Origin: Liolophura sinensis
Lineage: Eukaryota; Mollusca; Polyplacophora; Chitonida; Chitonidae
Direction of reading: 5' to 3'
Length of the DNA stretch: 64,000 nt
Assembly (NCBI RefSeq): GCF_032854445.1
Contig: NC_088297.1
Span: 9,388,163 to 9,452,162 of the forward strand
Under the pieces are notes generated by a model. That model ran no database searches. It was not told where the DNA came from and saw only the letters and a list, made by a program, of their open reading frames with translations. The translations under genes and the position numbers were made by a program. Shown here one piece after another: positions 42,441 through 53,380 of the stretch (positions within the stretch are counted from its first letter, which is position 1; each line of letters begins with the position of its first letter).

Positions 42441-43690
42441 CTATTCCTTCCAACACGACTACACTGGAATCGAGTAACAGATTTAGACCTCAGCCAGAAC
42501 CCTCTGACACAGAAGTCCTTCCCAGGATCACTTTTCACGTATATCCCGAATTTAAGAGTGTGCACTTCGAAGAAGCGTACGGTAGCTACCCGGATAAAGC
42601 CTTTGGAAACCTCGCCAACCTTCGTCAGATGTGTGTAGCACCACCTAAAGGCTTCCGCTTAAGACCTGGGTTTGCTGACCTGCACACACTGCGAGAGTTC
42701 CATGTGAATGGCGGATATGTTGGAAACATAAGTTTTGTGAAACTTCCTCAGCTTGAGGTATTAGAGATGGCTGGGGTTGAACTAAGTAAGGAGGTCATGG
42801 CAGACACGGACGGTGCTCTTTTAGTCACCAAACAATTCTTATATCACTAAACCTGAGCGATAAGGGCTTGATCCGTCTGCATGATAATATATTTTTCAAG
42901 TTGAAAAAACCTGAAGACATTGCCCTTTGGAAACAAGCTAGTGACCATCCCTTTTTCACCTCAGTCTACATCGACTTGATTTGTCATATAATGCCCTCAC
43001 TCAGTTTGTACCTTTCCAACGATAGGGTCTGTACAATGGATTACAAACAAAAACGCGACGATTATCCATAGAGACTCACTGACTTGTATACTACTCAGTG
43101 GGCGTTTGGTACGAATATTTTTCGCTTCAGGAGGAACTGTTGGATTTTCAGATATGTTGTGTAAGCATTTTCTGGTTAACTTCCTCCATGACGGCGGGGA
43201 TTGTGTCATATGTGATATTGTTTCTAAGCGTTGTTGGGTACCGTTATATAATATCAAATACTAGTATCTGACCAAAGGTCGGCCCATGACCAAATACCAC
43301 ACCCTGGAGGACGATGATTATCAGTTTGACGCTTTCGTAGGTTACAGTTATCACGATTGTCGCTCGGTCTGTTTTACCCTGCGGGAATTCCTGGAGTACA
43401 TCACAAAGATTTCCCTGCGGCAGAAAGTATCCAGCAAAACATCGTGGACGCCGTCAACTCGAGCAGGAAGACCTTTCTTGTCGTCAGCAGACAGTTTTTG
43501 TCGAGCTATTGGAGTGAGTTTGAAATCCAAATGGCCGAAATGAGGATGGTCCAGGAAAGAAAGGAAAGTGTTGTAATTGTTGTGTTTCTGGAAAAAAATT
43601 CCTGTGCGGCAAATGCCCGGGGGTCTTTTAAACCTGTGGAAGAACATCACTTTTTTGTGGACCGACGATCCAGGAGATGAAGTGTTTTGG

Positions 43691-44930
43691 TAAAGGCTTG
43701 ACAAGGCAGTGAGTACTGTAGTATATAAACCCCTGCGCCTTACCACAGCATTCGCCACCTCCAGAAATGAGGTCGCAACGTGGATCACAGACTCTTATCA
43801 GAATACGTTACAACTGATTTAAAATAAACAGAAAAGGTACCACTACGTACAAAACCACTGCATTTTTACTTGATTCTGCTTAATCCATGGTGCTAGAGGA
43901 TGTCTAGGTTGGTACTTTGTAAGCATTTATATGAACAGTTAAAATGTGATAAAACCCCAACCGAGACAAAAAGACCGGGTTTCACTGGATACGGTCTGTA
44001 ACCGATATCTTTTGTATCGTTGTTATTTTCAAGTGACTTTACCACTACATCGAAGCCAACACTTAGTTCAAAACAGGCATCGGTAAACCATACAAATTCA
44101 TGTAGTGAACAATTAACATCGTGCACAGCAATGGTGTAACACCTGGGGCCGATTCAACAAAGCCAATTTCTCACTGAAGACAAAAAATTGAAAACCTCCT
44201 CACAATGCTTAGTTTTTGGTATAAAAGCTAAAATTTGAACACACATTCTTAAGATAACACTGATGAGGTGGACAAAATTTTAATTCCCAAATCCCAAATA
44301 TAAAGCTTTAAGATGGTATCTTAAATTTCAACTTCAGTCAGAAATGGCTCCGTGGAATCAGTCCCTGGGTCCTGTTGTTCAAAAGTGGTTTACGATTTAA
44401 TACCAGATTTAACTTTTAGCCAAGTCTTCAATTTTGTACTTAAGATTTAAAAAAAATGTCTAACATTATATTTTATACGAACTAGAACTACTTCTAATGG
44501 CTGCATTTCTTAAAAAATTTACTAAGTTATTAAGACATACTTTATACTGCAGTCTTTAACCTTTAAAGATGATCGACATAACAAGTGGTCACTAAGCAGT
44601 TTCCCCAGAAAAGAATTCTGCGTACACAAATCGTACTTTGATGCGTGCAACTCGACAAAGTCACAATGGCTACACACCTTAGAGATACCTGAAAACACGA
44701 GACAGGAGAAGAGTTACCTTCTTTAATCTGAACGTTGACACTGCATCGATGAAGTAGACCTCACCTAATGTTGTATACGTTTAGTGAGGTTTAATGAACT
44801 GCAACACATGACGCATGATTTCGTTTACAGCCTATTCCCCTCCCACCATCACAAGTGTCTACATCCCTCTCTCAAAGTCAGTCCATCCTCCACAACATCT
44901 TCGCCAATTCCTCTCCTTCACCCACAGCTT
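43691..44930. other. Junction between the pseudogene and the minus-strand array
   Basis: Non-coding. It contains a MITE (44142-44369). The region from 44380 to 44930 shows nothing recognisable apart from the 3' flank of the minus-strand zinc-finger exon. Confidence 0.4.
44142..44369. mobile_element. MITE with ~38-bp imperfect terminal inverted repeats
   Basis: Left end CCTGGGGCCGATTCAACAAA then GCCAATTTCTCACTGAAG. Right end ACTTCAGTCAGAAATGGCTC then CGTGGAATCAGTCCCTGGG. These are inverted and imperfectly complementary. Total length is about 228 bp with no coding frame. The outermost bases resemble those of the MITE at 41403, so the two may share a transposase source. Confidence 0.7.
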
Positions 44931-45148
44931 CTAGTCTATTTGCTCCACAGTGTCTGCAACCTGTATTCCTCTGTGAACACGAGCTATGTGCTGCCGGAGG
45001 GAGTCTTTCCTGGTATACACGCCTTCACATACAGGGCACGGAAACCGCTCAGGGTTGGATTCGTGTAGCCTTAAATGACGGTTGAGACAGAACTGCCGGG
45101 CAAACTGCTTTCCACACAAAGAGCAGATGTGTGCTGATTTCAGTCGAC
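44931..45148 (-). CDS. Minus-strand terminal exon: two C2H2 zinc fingers (45 kb)
   Basis: On the minus strand the acceptor ATAACTCTTTTCAG is followed by 72 residues in phase 1 to TAG. Finger 1 is CSLCGKQFARQFCLNRH with His three residues on. Finger 2 is CPVCEGVYTRKDSLRQH with His four residues on. A short tail (GIQVADTVEQID) closes it. It is the last exon of the minus-strand set in transcription order and lies nearest the + array. It shares the RKDSL..H signature with the 47 and 51 kb exons. Confidence 0.8.
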
Positions 45149-45392
45149 CTGAAAAGAGTTATTGTCATTAATTCCTTTGCACATGAAAAATGATAAAAAG
45201 TGTTGTAACTTATACGTGCAGTGACCTCCTTTAATGATTTATGCTTCTTTTAATTATGACGGGTTTGTGTCAGTTTGCTGTGTAACTAACGGGTGAGCTA
45301 TGTATCTGGCAAACAGATGGAGCTAAAGGCACAGCCGATGTATTTTTACATGAATTTCAAGAAGCGCCATGAGTTGTCATGTGATATCATCA

Positions 45393-45635
45393 GGGGGCCT
45401 CCGTGACCGAGCGGGATGGCACGCCAGGGCGGCGCAAGAACCTCCCACCAGTGCAGTCGCTGTGAGTTCAAGTCCAGCTCGTGCTGGCATCCTCTCCGGC
45501 CATCCGAGGTAAGCTCTGCAGCAACCTGCGGATGGCCGTGGCTCTGGCCGGTTTCCTCAAACCATAATGCTAGCCGCCGTCGTATAAGTGAAAGATTCTT
45601 GAGTACGGCGTAAAACACCAATCATATAAGTAAAT
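45393..45635 (+). mobile_element. tRNA-derived SINE, near full length
   Basis: Head GGGGGCCTCCGTGACCGAGC with a degraded box A, box B GTGAGTTCAAGTCCAGC, body words GGCATCCTCTCCGGCC and CAGCAACCTGCGGATGG, and 3' end GTACGGCGTAAAACACCAAT. The tail is short and altered (CATATAAGTAAAT). Confidence 0.8.
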
Positions 45636-45825
45636 GACCATAAATTATTTCACATATGCCAAGACGGTCCGGAGACCACAGCACAGACCCCTGAAATGCG
45701 CCGCACCTTGCCAGGTATACCTGACAAACCTCCTGATGTGATGCTGCAAACGAGTGGCTGGATAACACGTGACCTCAATGACGGAGAGCAAGTTGTCTTT
45801 CTGGACAACCCACTCACACACTTCG

Positions 45826-45945
45826 ATTTACTTATTTATTACTTATTTGACTTGTTTAGCACCATACTCGACGGCTCAGTTTTTTTGGGTGGAGGGAAAA
45901 CGAGTGCCCCGGGTAAACCACAGACTAAATGACGTGCAGATATGC
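45826..45945 (-). repeat. Second SINE-like repeat type, fragment
   Basis: TTTACTTATTTATTACTTAT, TAGCACCATACTCGACGG and GGGTGGAGGGAAAACGAG followed by GCCCCGGGTAAACCACAGAC. The layout (tail, then TACTCGACGG, then GGAGGAAAC.GGAGT.CCCGGG) recurs at 48139-48312 and weakly at 37255-37315. It is related in design, but not identical, to the main SINE. Confidence 0.5.
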
Positions 45946-47191
45946 ACACCATAACGGTGGAGGACAAGTGGTTTTCAAAGAACGCTAAACTGCATGAAGA
46001 CACGCCAAAGCCGTGTAAACAATACCTCAATACCAACAACACGCTTTCTCATTTTTTCTCCCACATGTATTAAACATTCAAAGGTACAGTATATAGATAT
46101 AGGCATTCAACATATATTCACAACAATGCCAGCTAAACCATTGACTAAACTACGAAAGACGTATTCCACTTATAACAACACCGCCAAAAACCCCCCAAAA
46201 AACAAACAAACAAACAAAAAAACAACAGATAACACGAGTAAATGTTTCGCATAAAATCAGACTGTCAGTTATTTGCTTGTTTTAGGTCAACCACTGTTTA
46301 CCTGTGACTTGCGCAATTATGACCAATGAAATTATGTTACTTAATATAAACAAAATCGTATGAACAACAAGGCGTATACATCATCACTGTGAGTACATGG
46401 ATAGGATTCACTGACAAATCCAACATCAAGGTTTATGGCCGGGTGCATAATCTACAAGGATTTCTCTCTGGGATATATCCCTTGACCAATATCAATCGCC
46501 ATTGGTCAGACTGCGACTATTAAGCCGGGAGGTCTGTCTGGTACCTTGTTAATACAGACTTTAAACATTGATAGTGATCTTGTCCTCATACAAAACTAAT
46601 GGGAATTTAGTCCAAACAACAGTTAATACCAGGCTTAACTGCTAATACACATTTGAACCACTGTGCCCTGGCGAAGCGAAGTTCCGGTGGCCTGTGTCCG
46701 ATCCCCTCCCCCTCCCCTCCTCCCAAATAAAACCTGGGAGTATAGCGTAAAACCCCAAAATCAATCCAATATTAAAACCCATTATGCACTTCCAAATAAC
46801 TAAAGAAGAGTACTACTGCAGGTCAAACATGCCCCCTAAGCTATCTAAGCATAATTCAAAATTCAGTTCATGGCCAGATTTAAGATCAATGTCCTGTCGC
46901 TTCTGGTGATAAGAATGGCACCACATACATTGTGGTGTTGTTTCAGATATTGTGCAAAGCAACGCAGTTCGTTGTTGTTTCATTAGGTGTAAAAGGTAGC
47001 ACATTTTGGTGTCACTTTAGTGGAACATTCTGAAGCCATAGATCACTTGAATCACGCTTCACGTAGCCTGAAACATGCTACGTTATTATTTTATGTATCT
47101 GGTAGCACATTGAGGTATTACTTCACACAGTTGACAGCAAACAGCAGTGTTGCTTCAAATTGCCAGTTATGGTGTCATTTTACATTTTACG

Positions 47192-47382
47192 TCAAGGCAA
47201 TGTTTTGCCATGCCGCTTCATGTGACTCCGAAGATGTTCCTTCCGCCGGAAGCGATGGCCACAAACATGGCACTCGTGACGTTTGGCGCCCGGTATGTGT
47301 AATTGTCGATGACGACACAAACTATCTTTCCGGAAGAAAATTTTCCCACACTCAGGGCAGGGCATGGACACCTTCAGAGGAT
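47192..47382 (-). CDS. Minus-strand terminal exon: two C2H2 zinc fingers (47 kb)
   Basis: On the minus strand TTTGTCTTTGCAG is followed by 63 residues in phase 1 to TGA. It starts DPLKVSMP. Finger 1 is CPECGKIFFRKDSLCRH with His three residues on. Finger 2 is CHVCGHRFRRKEHLRSH with His three residues on. It ends six residues later. It is among the shortest exons of the set, hardly more than the two fingers. Closest relative in the window is the 51 kb exon (RKDSL in finger 1, RKEH in finger 2), so the two are tandem duplicates. Confidence 0.8.
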
Positions 47383-48138
47383 CTGCAAAGACAAAGAATG
47401 ACCCGTATGAATACGCGACAAAGCTGACAAGCTGTCAAGCAGAACCTGGGGAACGCAAGCCAGCGTTTGTTCAAGACAGATCAAGAACCACGAGACCATG
47501 CCCTAGTCAACTTGCTATCCGTTGCCAAAATGGCTGCAGAATACTGCCATATACCTTCCAACTCACGGGTACAACATTGCTTCATAAGGGAGGAGAGTGT
47601 CAAAGATGCGCAGTGGCTTCAAAGGGTACAGAAAATATGTTACGTGAAGAAGACCTAAATTTAATCGAAGGAAAGGCCAGATCCTGGAGGCAAAGATAAA
47701 GATAGATGTATATTAACAATTCTCACAACTTTTTCAGTAAAATGTCAAGTTTGACTACCTAATACTTTCGAAGAACGCAAAAACTGAAGAAAGGCAATAG
47801 ACATTTCACAGACCCGAATGTGTCCAGCGGCCACTGGTCTAACAGAAAATAGAGCCACAGATATAAGTGGTGATATGTTGTCACCTATATTTCCAAAGGG
47901 AAACTGGAGTGAACCAAGAAGCTTAGAAATCGTGGGGGAAATAAATTTAAATCGTTGCACCCTAATTTGAATTATACAACAATTGGAAGGTGTTGTTAAT
48001 GGACATAACGCATGTAGACGTTTTCATATCAAATACGTTCTCTTCTTACCTCAAAAACAAAGTAAGCATGCAAAATGCAGGTTTCTGTTTTAAATTGTTC
48101 GGGGACTTGGTGTCATTTATTTGTCCCATCCCTGACGC

Positions 48139-48312
48139 AAGTTGATTTGAACCGATGTTTATTTACTTGTGTGCCTTGTTTTCAACGCCTTGCTCGATGG
48201 CGGTCAAGTGTTATGGGTGGAGGAAACCGGAGTGCCCGGAGGAAACAGGAGTACTTGAGGGAAACCGGAGTGCGCAGGGGAAATCTGAGAGGTCGGGGGT
48301 AAACCTTCAACC
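48139..48312 (-). repeat. Second SINE-like repeat type
   Basis: GTTTATTTACTTGTGTGCCT, TTGCTCGATGGCGGTCAAG, then GGGTGGAGGAAACCGGAGTG and two further near-copies of GAAAC.GGAGT, ending GGTAAACCTTCAACC. The internal unit is repeated three times. Confidence 0.5.
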
Positions 48313-48608
48313 ATGAATAGACAATGTAAATGTTGGAGTCAAGTCGTGGATGAAAAATGTATCAGAACTAGTAAATACCTAAACAAATTCATAACGATGG
48401 TCAACTTTGGATTCTGGATTGAACAATTTTCATTTTTTGACAAAGTCTTTAATTCTTGACATCTGGGTTGCTAGAAGAAAGTTTGATTTCTTCCAAATGA
48501 GATTTATTCCCATCCCATACAGCGACAATCCGCCACATGTAAGCACAAGTTTCCGTGTCGCAAAAGGTTCAACGTGTCACTTACATGAGTTATTGCACAG
48601 AATCGTTT

Positions 48609-48753
48609 TACTGGAGTGTGATTTATTTATTTATCTGATTGGTGTTTTACGCCGTACTCAAGAATATTTCACTTATACGACGGCGGGCAGCATTATGGTG
48701 GGTGGAAACCGGGCAGAGCCCGGGGGGAAACCCACGACTATACTGGAGTGTGA
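48609..48753 (-). mobile_element. SINE with 13-bp target-site duplication
   Basis: A 5'-truncated reverse SINE (48622-48740) begins at its tail (TTTATTTATTTATCTGATTG) and stops at CCCACGACTA. Perfect direct repeats TACTGGAGTGTGA at 48609-48621 and 48741-48753 flank it. The intact duplication indicates a fairly recent insertion. Confidence 0.85.
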
Positions 48754-50481
48754 AGTGTGAAAGCTATTCTTGTCCAGTCGGATTCTTAGCAAGGTCAGGT
48801 TTAATAGAATGTGGGGTGGAGGACGCAAGACTTCATACACCTGACACAAAAGCCATGGTGGACATAGCCTACCCGGGATTCGAACGCGGGACCTTATTGG
48901 TGATCACGTTTCAATATGAAGAAAGAAAATCTGGCCAACAGAACATTTATTATAACGATAAACGACTATTCTTTTTAACAGCAATGGGTTTCATCATTTG
49001 TTTAAAACAATACAACCAGTCAACAGAAAATTCATATCTGTCTCGTTTTCATGATACGAATTTTAAAGGGTTCTCTCCCCTGTACGGTCAGGCATGATTA
49101 CACATTTTTGTTAAAAAGAACGGCACCGAGATAAAACTTGTTCAAGAACATACGTCAGTGACAATAAAAGGCTTAAGTTAAATGTTGTATTGATGGAGGC
49201 ACTGTTCACTGTTCTTAAGTCAACCCACAAAGCAATATTGACGCATGAAGCAATATATAACACAATGTCATGCTAATCAAAATTCCACCTTTGCGATGAA
49301 TCTAATTATAATGAAATTTGACATCCATGTACACCAAAACTGACACACACACAGAAAACAGTGCATACAGAAGCCTTAATATACCAAAACCATTTATGGG
49401 TAAACCGGCGTTTTCTGGTCTAAAAATTCCATGACTTGATGAACTGAAGTTAAACAGGTAGTTTTCTTTGCTGTAGCGGTCGCTCGCTAAATAAGTCTTT
49501 GTTACACTTAATCAGAGAACATACACGACCGAAAAAAATGACCCAAAAGGGTCATATGTTTCGTTTAGTCATGCTAAACATCACAACGTTTTGAGATAAT
49601 ATAGAAATAATAAAAATATATTGAAAGAAAAAGGCATATATCTTAGCACGTATACTTCAAACCATTTCAAAAATTGTTTAATATCAAAAAATTGGAGAAA
49701 TGACAAAGTCACTCTGGGGCAAACACCCAATAAGTTAAAACTTATTTGAGTCAATTAAACGAATTTGAAGAAAAAAGGTGCACCGCCTTCATTGCAATAT
49801 GAAATATTGCTCCAGAAAGGCTGCATGTAACCTTGATGAGGGGGTTTTCTGGTTAGTGGAAACATCAACACTCCAAAGGCAATGCGACTAATATAGAGCA
49901 TCACCTCAAATCATGACTACATTAGCTACTGAGCTACACGGCGGACACACGTTAGCTTACACACGGGCCGCTATAAAGAAACGCGAGGTGATTGAACTTT
50001 GTAAAAGGCATTAATGCACAGTTTTCTTTCGATGATAAAAATATCGGTAAGAAAAAACTGACTGCTCATTAAAACTACCACGGCTGTTAGACCGGTGCAG
50101 AGGAATCATAGAAGATATCGAACGATTTCAAAAGCACAAATAAATTACGAGTCGAACCAACAACTGAATACGTAAAGTATGGTAATGAAACTTTATGACG
50201 CTTTAACGGCAACAGCATTTCGTACTAAGAAAAGTTCCTCTCCCAAAGTTCATTGCAAAATGGAAGAAACGGAGAGTGTAAATGTTTACAAGAAAAATTT
50301 TGATTTTCTTCTGGTATGTAATCTGAACCTAGTGTGTGATCTAATGCCAAATGTAACATGATAATGATTTTTTTACTGATAAAGGCTGCATTCAAAGATA
50401 AAAAAATGTGCTGAGATGGGCTTAGAAAATAACTATGTCAGGGCTGTGATCGAAGATAACAATATATCATAGGATTTTTCT

Positions 50482-50682
50482 TCAATGGTAACATCCCTCT
50501 CCTGCCGTAAGTGGAGAGGTCTTCCAGCAACCTGCGGATGGCTGCGGGTTTCCCCCAGGCTCTGCCCGGTTTCATCCCACCATAATGCTGGCCGCCGTGG
50601 TAAAAGTGAAATATTCTTCAGTACGGCGTAAAATACCAATCAAATAAATAAATACATTAATAAATAAATCAATGGTAACATC
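50482..50682 (+). mobile_element. SINE with 14-bp target-site duplication
   Basis: A 5'-truncated SINE (50496-50668) runs from CCTCTCCTGCCGTAAGTGG to GTACGGCGTAAAATACCAAT plus an AAATA tail. Perfect direct repeats TCAATGGTAACATC lie at 50482-50495 and 50669-50682. Confidence 0.85.
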
Positions 50683-51210
50683 GCCAAGATAGGGCTGAAA
50701 TACCACCGATGTGGCATTACCGCCCCCTCCCCCCAGTCATTCACCCATTCAGACGCAGCAGCATAAGAGTATTGTTCACGCTTAATCTAGGGCAATAAGG
50801 CTGTTTCTTTTCTTGACTGGAATCAACTGTCAATCTGGGATGTCAATCAGAGTTTTAACTAGATAAATAAGTTAGATATGCTCAATGGTAAAATAGTTCC
50901 TCTCTCCACGAGACGATCTATGTACATGTACAAGCTCTCCTTAAACCCAAGTTCCTGCTCCTTGCATGCATCCAAATCCGTAACTCTCTGAATGGTCCCC
51001 AATAATATATGCATATGTCATGCACGTACACCAACAACACACGAACACCCGGCAGTTCGTTTATGAGTTTCTAGTTATAGAATCACACGCAATCCGACAA
51101 GCGGTTCGGCTCTATCGAAGCCAAGAGGTCGATTCCAAGGAATAGTACAGAACATAAAACGTCTAAAAGGATTCTCCGGAATTCACCCAGTTCAGGCGAT
51201 AGAGTGTGAA

Positions 51211-51569
51211 TCATGTGATGTCTCGCGTGACCTGTGTCGTCGGCTCGTCGCGCTGTTCTCCCAGTGCCACACACTCGCCGCTAGGAGGCTCGTCCAGCTG
51301 TCTCCTCAGCCGTCTTTCATAATCCAGTTGGGCTATGACGTCAGATAGAGGGTCCGACACCATGGATACGGGCACAGGCCCCGGGTCGGTGAGGTGGTGC
51401 CGCCGCATGTGGCCCCGGACGTGTTCCTTGCGTGTGAACCTCACGCCGCACAAAGTACAAGCGTAGCGCTTGGGATCAGGCTGGTGGAGCTGCATGTGGC
51501 GCGAGAGGCTGTCTTTCCGGGAGAAAGTCTTCCCGCACTGTGGGCAAGTGGGTACACCTGGTGAGGATT
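51211..51569 (-). CDS. Minus-strand terminal exon: two C2H2 zinc fingers with long tail (51 kb)
   Basis: On the minus strand TTTATCGTTGCAG is followed by 119 residues in phase 1 to TGA. Finger 1 is CPQCGKTFSRKDSLSRH with His three residues on. Finger 2 is CTLCGVRFTRKEHVRGH with His three residues on (HMRRHH). A tail of about 65 residues follows, first Pro/Val/Ser-rich (DPGPVPVSMVSDPLSD), then a charged helix (LDYERRLRRQLDEP), then Glu/Arg/Thr-rich. It is by far the longest of the zinc-finger exons because of this tail. The exon is GC-rich. Confidence 0.8.
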
Positions 51570-51626
51570 CTGCAACGATAAACGAATCCTTCTCAGTCCT
51601 AAGGCTGTGAATCCTAACCTGCGAGG

Positions 51627-51925
51627 TGGATCTGGGTCCAAACATTACAGCCCTTACTTCATTGGTTATATGTCACAGTATTTTATTTATAAATGGGAGA
51701 GGGGTGGTAGGGCAGAGAAGGGATGTAAGGGTGCTGTTAAATGGAATGGGACTGCATGAAGCTACACAGGGCCGTGACAGATGGATCTGGGTCCACACAT
51801 GACAACCCTTACTTCATTGGTAATGTGTCACCGTAATTCTAAAAAAATATGAGAGGCGGGTGGTTGGAGAGGAAACGAGATGTAGGATTGCTGTCAGATG
51901 GGAGAAGGGGACTACATGTAAACTA
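51627..51925. repeat. Imperfect ~153-bp tandem duplication
   Basis: TGGATCTGGGTCCAAACATT at about 51629 and TGGATCTGGGTCCACACATG at about 51782 both lead into CCCTTACTTCATTGGT and a GGGTGGT..GGAGAG purine-rich block. It lies in the intron directly upstream of the 51 kb exon acceptor. Confidence 0.7.
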
Positions 51926-52214
51926 TAAAGTAAATCTCAAACCTAAAAATCAAAAATAGGAGCAAAATAGCCTGCCTTCATTGTATAATAGCAGCGACTG
52001 TGTAATATATATCCTATCACCTTTCAGGATGACTGATAACTATATACGTACAATGGGTGAAGCCGTCGTGGTAAGTGGGGTGTTATTTGTTACAAGTGTA
52101 ACTCTTGTATGCTAGAACATGTATATAGCATTTTGCATCTGCTGATCTCATGTTGGAATCCCATGACATGCTGTAAAATGACGCCAAGATATTCACAACA
52201 CATAAATCTTCACA

Positions 52215-52312
52215 TTCAGTGGCCGGATTTCACCGGTTACCGTGTGATCATTTGCCAACCATCACTCAGTGGTTGCTGCTCTCGTCTTACTTCCCATTCT
52301 GTTGTATTTTAT
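52215..52312 (-). repeat. Dispersed repeat R1, reverse copy
   Basis: GGCCGGATTTCACCGGTTAC, GTGATCATTTGCCAACCATC, GTTGCTGCTCTCGTCTTAC and CCCATTCTGTTGTA, the full set of R1 blocks in reverse order. Confidence 0.6.
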
Positions 52313-53046
52313 ACTTTATTCGCTTATATTATAGTAAGATCCACTATGTGATATAAACAGGATTCTGTCTTAAAAGCCTTGAAATTCATAAGCCACTGGT
52401 GTGCTCAGTTTGACCGACGGTAAAACTCATTTATGACATGGCAAGGCCAATCAATCCTTAAAACAATGAGATATATCATCAGCGAATATATCAACGTCAT
52501 ATTCACTATCTATATTAATATCATCAACAAATTTTTTTTAAAAAAGTAAAGGCCCCAATACAATTGAGACCAACAGATCAGAGTTTGCATTTGATGCCAT
52601 TCCATTTATAAACGCTTTTATCTCTGTCAGGTTTGTAATCTTTAATCCATCAAATTATCGTATTTCAGATTCTTAACTGCTTTAATTAAAGAAAAAACTA
52701 GTATGCCAAATTTTATCAAAGACTTTACTAACATGAGGGAAAACACTAACTCGCACTGCCTCTATTGGCTGTACATATACCATGAACTATTTTAGTTATT
52801 TGGCATATTCTCAAATGATAATTTTTAAAACATACGTTATTGCTAGCAGGTACAGTATTCCTACAAAGACTTACACATATTTCAATCTAAACTCTAGTCA
52901 AAAATATAATTTCACATCTATTGAAATATGTTCAACTGTAATGAATAATTATATAATTTGGCCACAGACGGAGCAATACGTTATGCAACGTGCCCTCAAA
53001 CAATTTTCCGTTGAACACGTTCCTTGATTGCATAACAGGAGATCAC

Positions 53047-53112
53047 GGATTAACGGATTCCTGATAACGGATTAATCCATTCCTGATAACGGATTGATCC
53101 GTTCCTGATAAC
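53047..53112. repeat. 22-bp tandem repeat, three copies
   Basis: Units start at 53047, 53069 and 53091, each of the form GGATTAATCC then ATTCCTGATAAC, with two or three differences. A partial fourth unit may follow. Confidence 0.8.
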
Positions 53113-53380
53113 GAAACTAATCCGTATGTATGTCTGCTTGGGATTTAACGTCTTCATATGACGACGAGGAGTCGTTTGATGTGTGTACATATACTGTGTC
53201 TTCTCGAGTCCGTGCCGCCAAAGTGCTGCCGCCACTGAAGTATTATGCCGAAGACACTAGATATGACACCCCACCCAGCCCCACTATACAGACACTGGGC
53301 CAATCAGTCCTGTTTCCGTGCTCTAACTTCTAAATGCTAAGCGGCAGGCCAAGCAGCAACAAGTGTCTTTTTTTTTCAGT
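53113..53380 (+). repeat. Dispersed repeat with CTGCTTGGGATTTAACGTC start
   Basis: The words CTGCTTGGGATTTAACGTCT, CATATGACGACGAGGAGTCG and CCGCCAAAGTGCTGCCGCCA followed by CTGAAGTATTATGCCGAAGAC look like an interspersed element I associate with molluscan genomes; this is from memory and unverified. The open frame through it (53130-53333) is therefore discounted. Only one copy was seen in this window. Confidence 0.4.

Larger units (their letters stand above)
41967..43690 (+). pseudogene. Toll-like receptor pseudogene (signal peptide, LRR, TM, TIR remnants)
   Basis: An innate immune receptor relic. An ATG at 41967 opens a signal-peptide-like run (PLLGRFLLSAVGILNVIHG) that continues beyond a SINE insertion (42052-42243) as YCVVEYRVTGNYSVGD. 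A second SINE tail sits at 42379-42424. Leucine-rich segments follow (AFGNLANLRQM, LHTLREFHVNGG, LPQLEVLEMAG), shift frame near 42836, and continue (LNLSDKGLIRLHDNIFFKL). A membrane segment (AGIVSYVILFLSVVGY) is visible at about 43173-43262. The TIR domain shows box 1 FDAFVGYSYHD at about 43327, then another frame with ESIQQNIVDAVNSSRKTFLV and SSYWSEFEIQMA, ending at 43680. Two insertions, at least two frameshifts and a short ectodomain make it non-functional. It is unrelated to the exon arrays. Confidence 0.75.
45149..47191. other. Inter-exon stretch with two SINE types
   Basis: Non-coding. It holds a full-length SINE (45393-45635), a second repeat type (45826-45945) and an A/AC-rich run near 46176-46225. 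The reading frame at 47020-47427 on the + strand is the reverse shadow of the 47 kb zinc-finger exon. Confidence 0.45.
47383..51210. other. Inter-exon stretch with several SINEs
   Basis: Non-coding. It contains a second-type repeat (48139-48312), a SINE with a 13-bp target duplication (48622-48740), a tRNA-like stretch GGGATTCGAACGCGGG near 48877-48893 that may be a SINE head, and a SINE with a 14-bp target duplication (50496-50668). From 49100 to 50450 nothing was recognised. Confidence 0.45.

Noticed and set aside
41967-43690. A working Toll-like receptor
   Set aside because: SINE insertions, frameshifts in the leucine-rich and TIR parts and in-frame stops make a complete product impossible from this sequence.
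47020-47427. Plus-strand open frame of 135 residues
   Set aside because: It overlaps the 47 kb zinc-finger exon on the other strand, whose fingers and splice phase are clear. The + strand frame has no domain.
53130-53333. Open frame of 67 residues
   Set aside because: The DNA looks like an interspersed repeat, and the frame shows no domain. Treated as repeat-derived.
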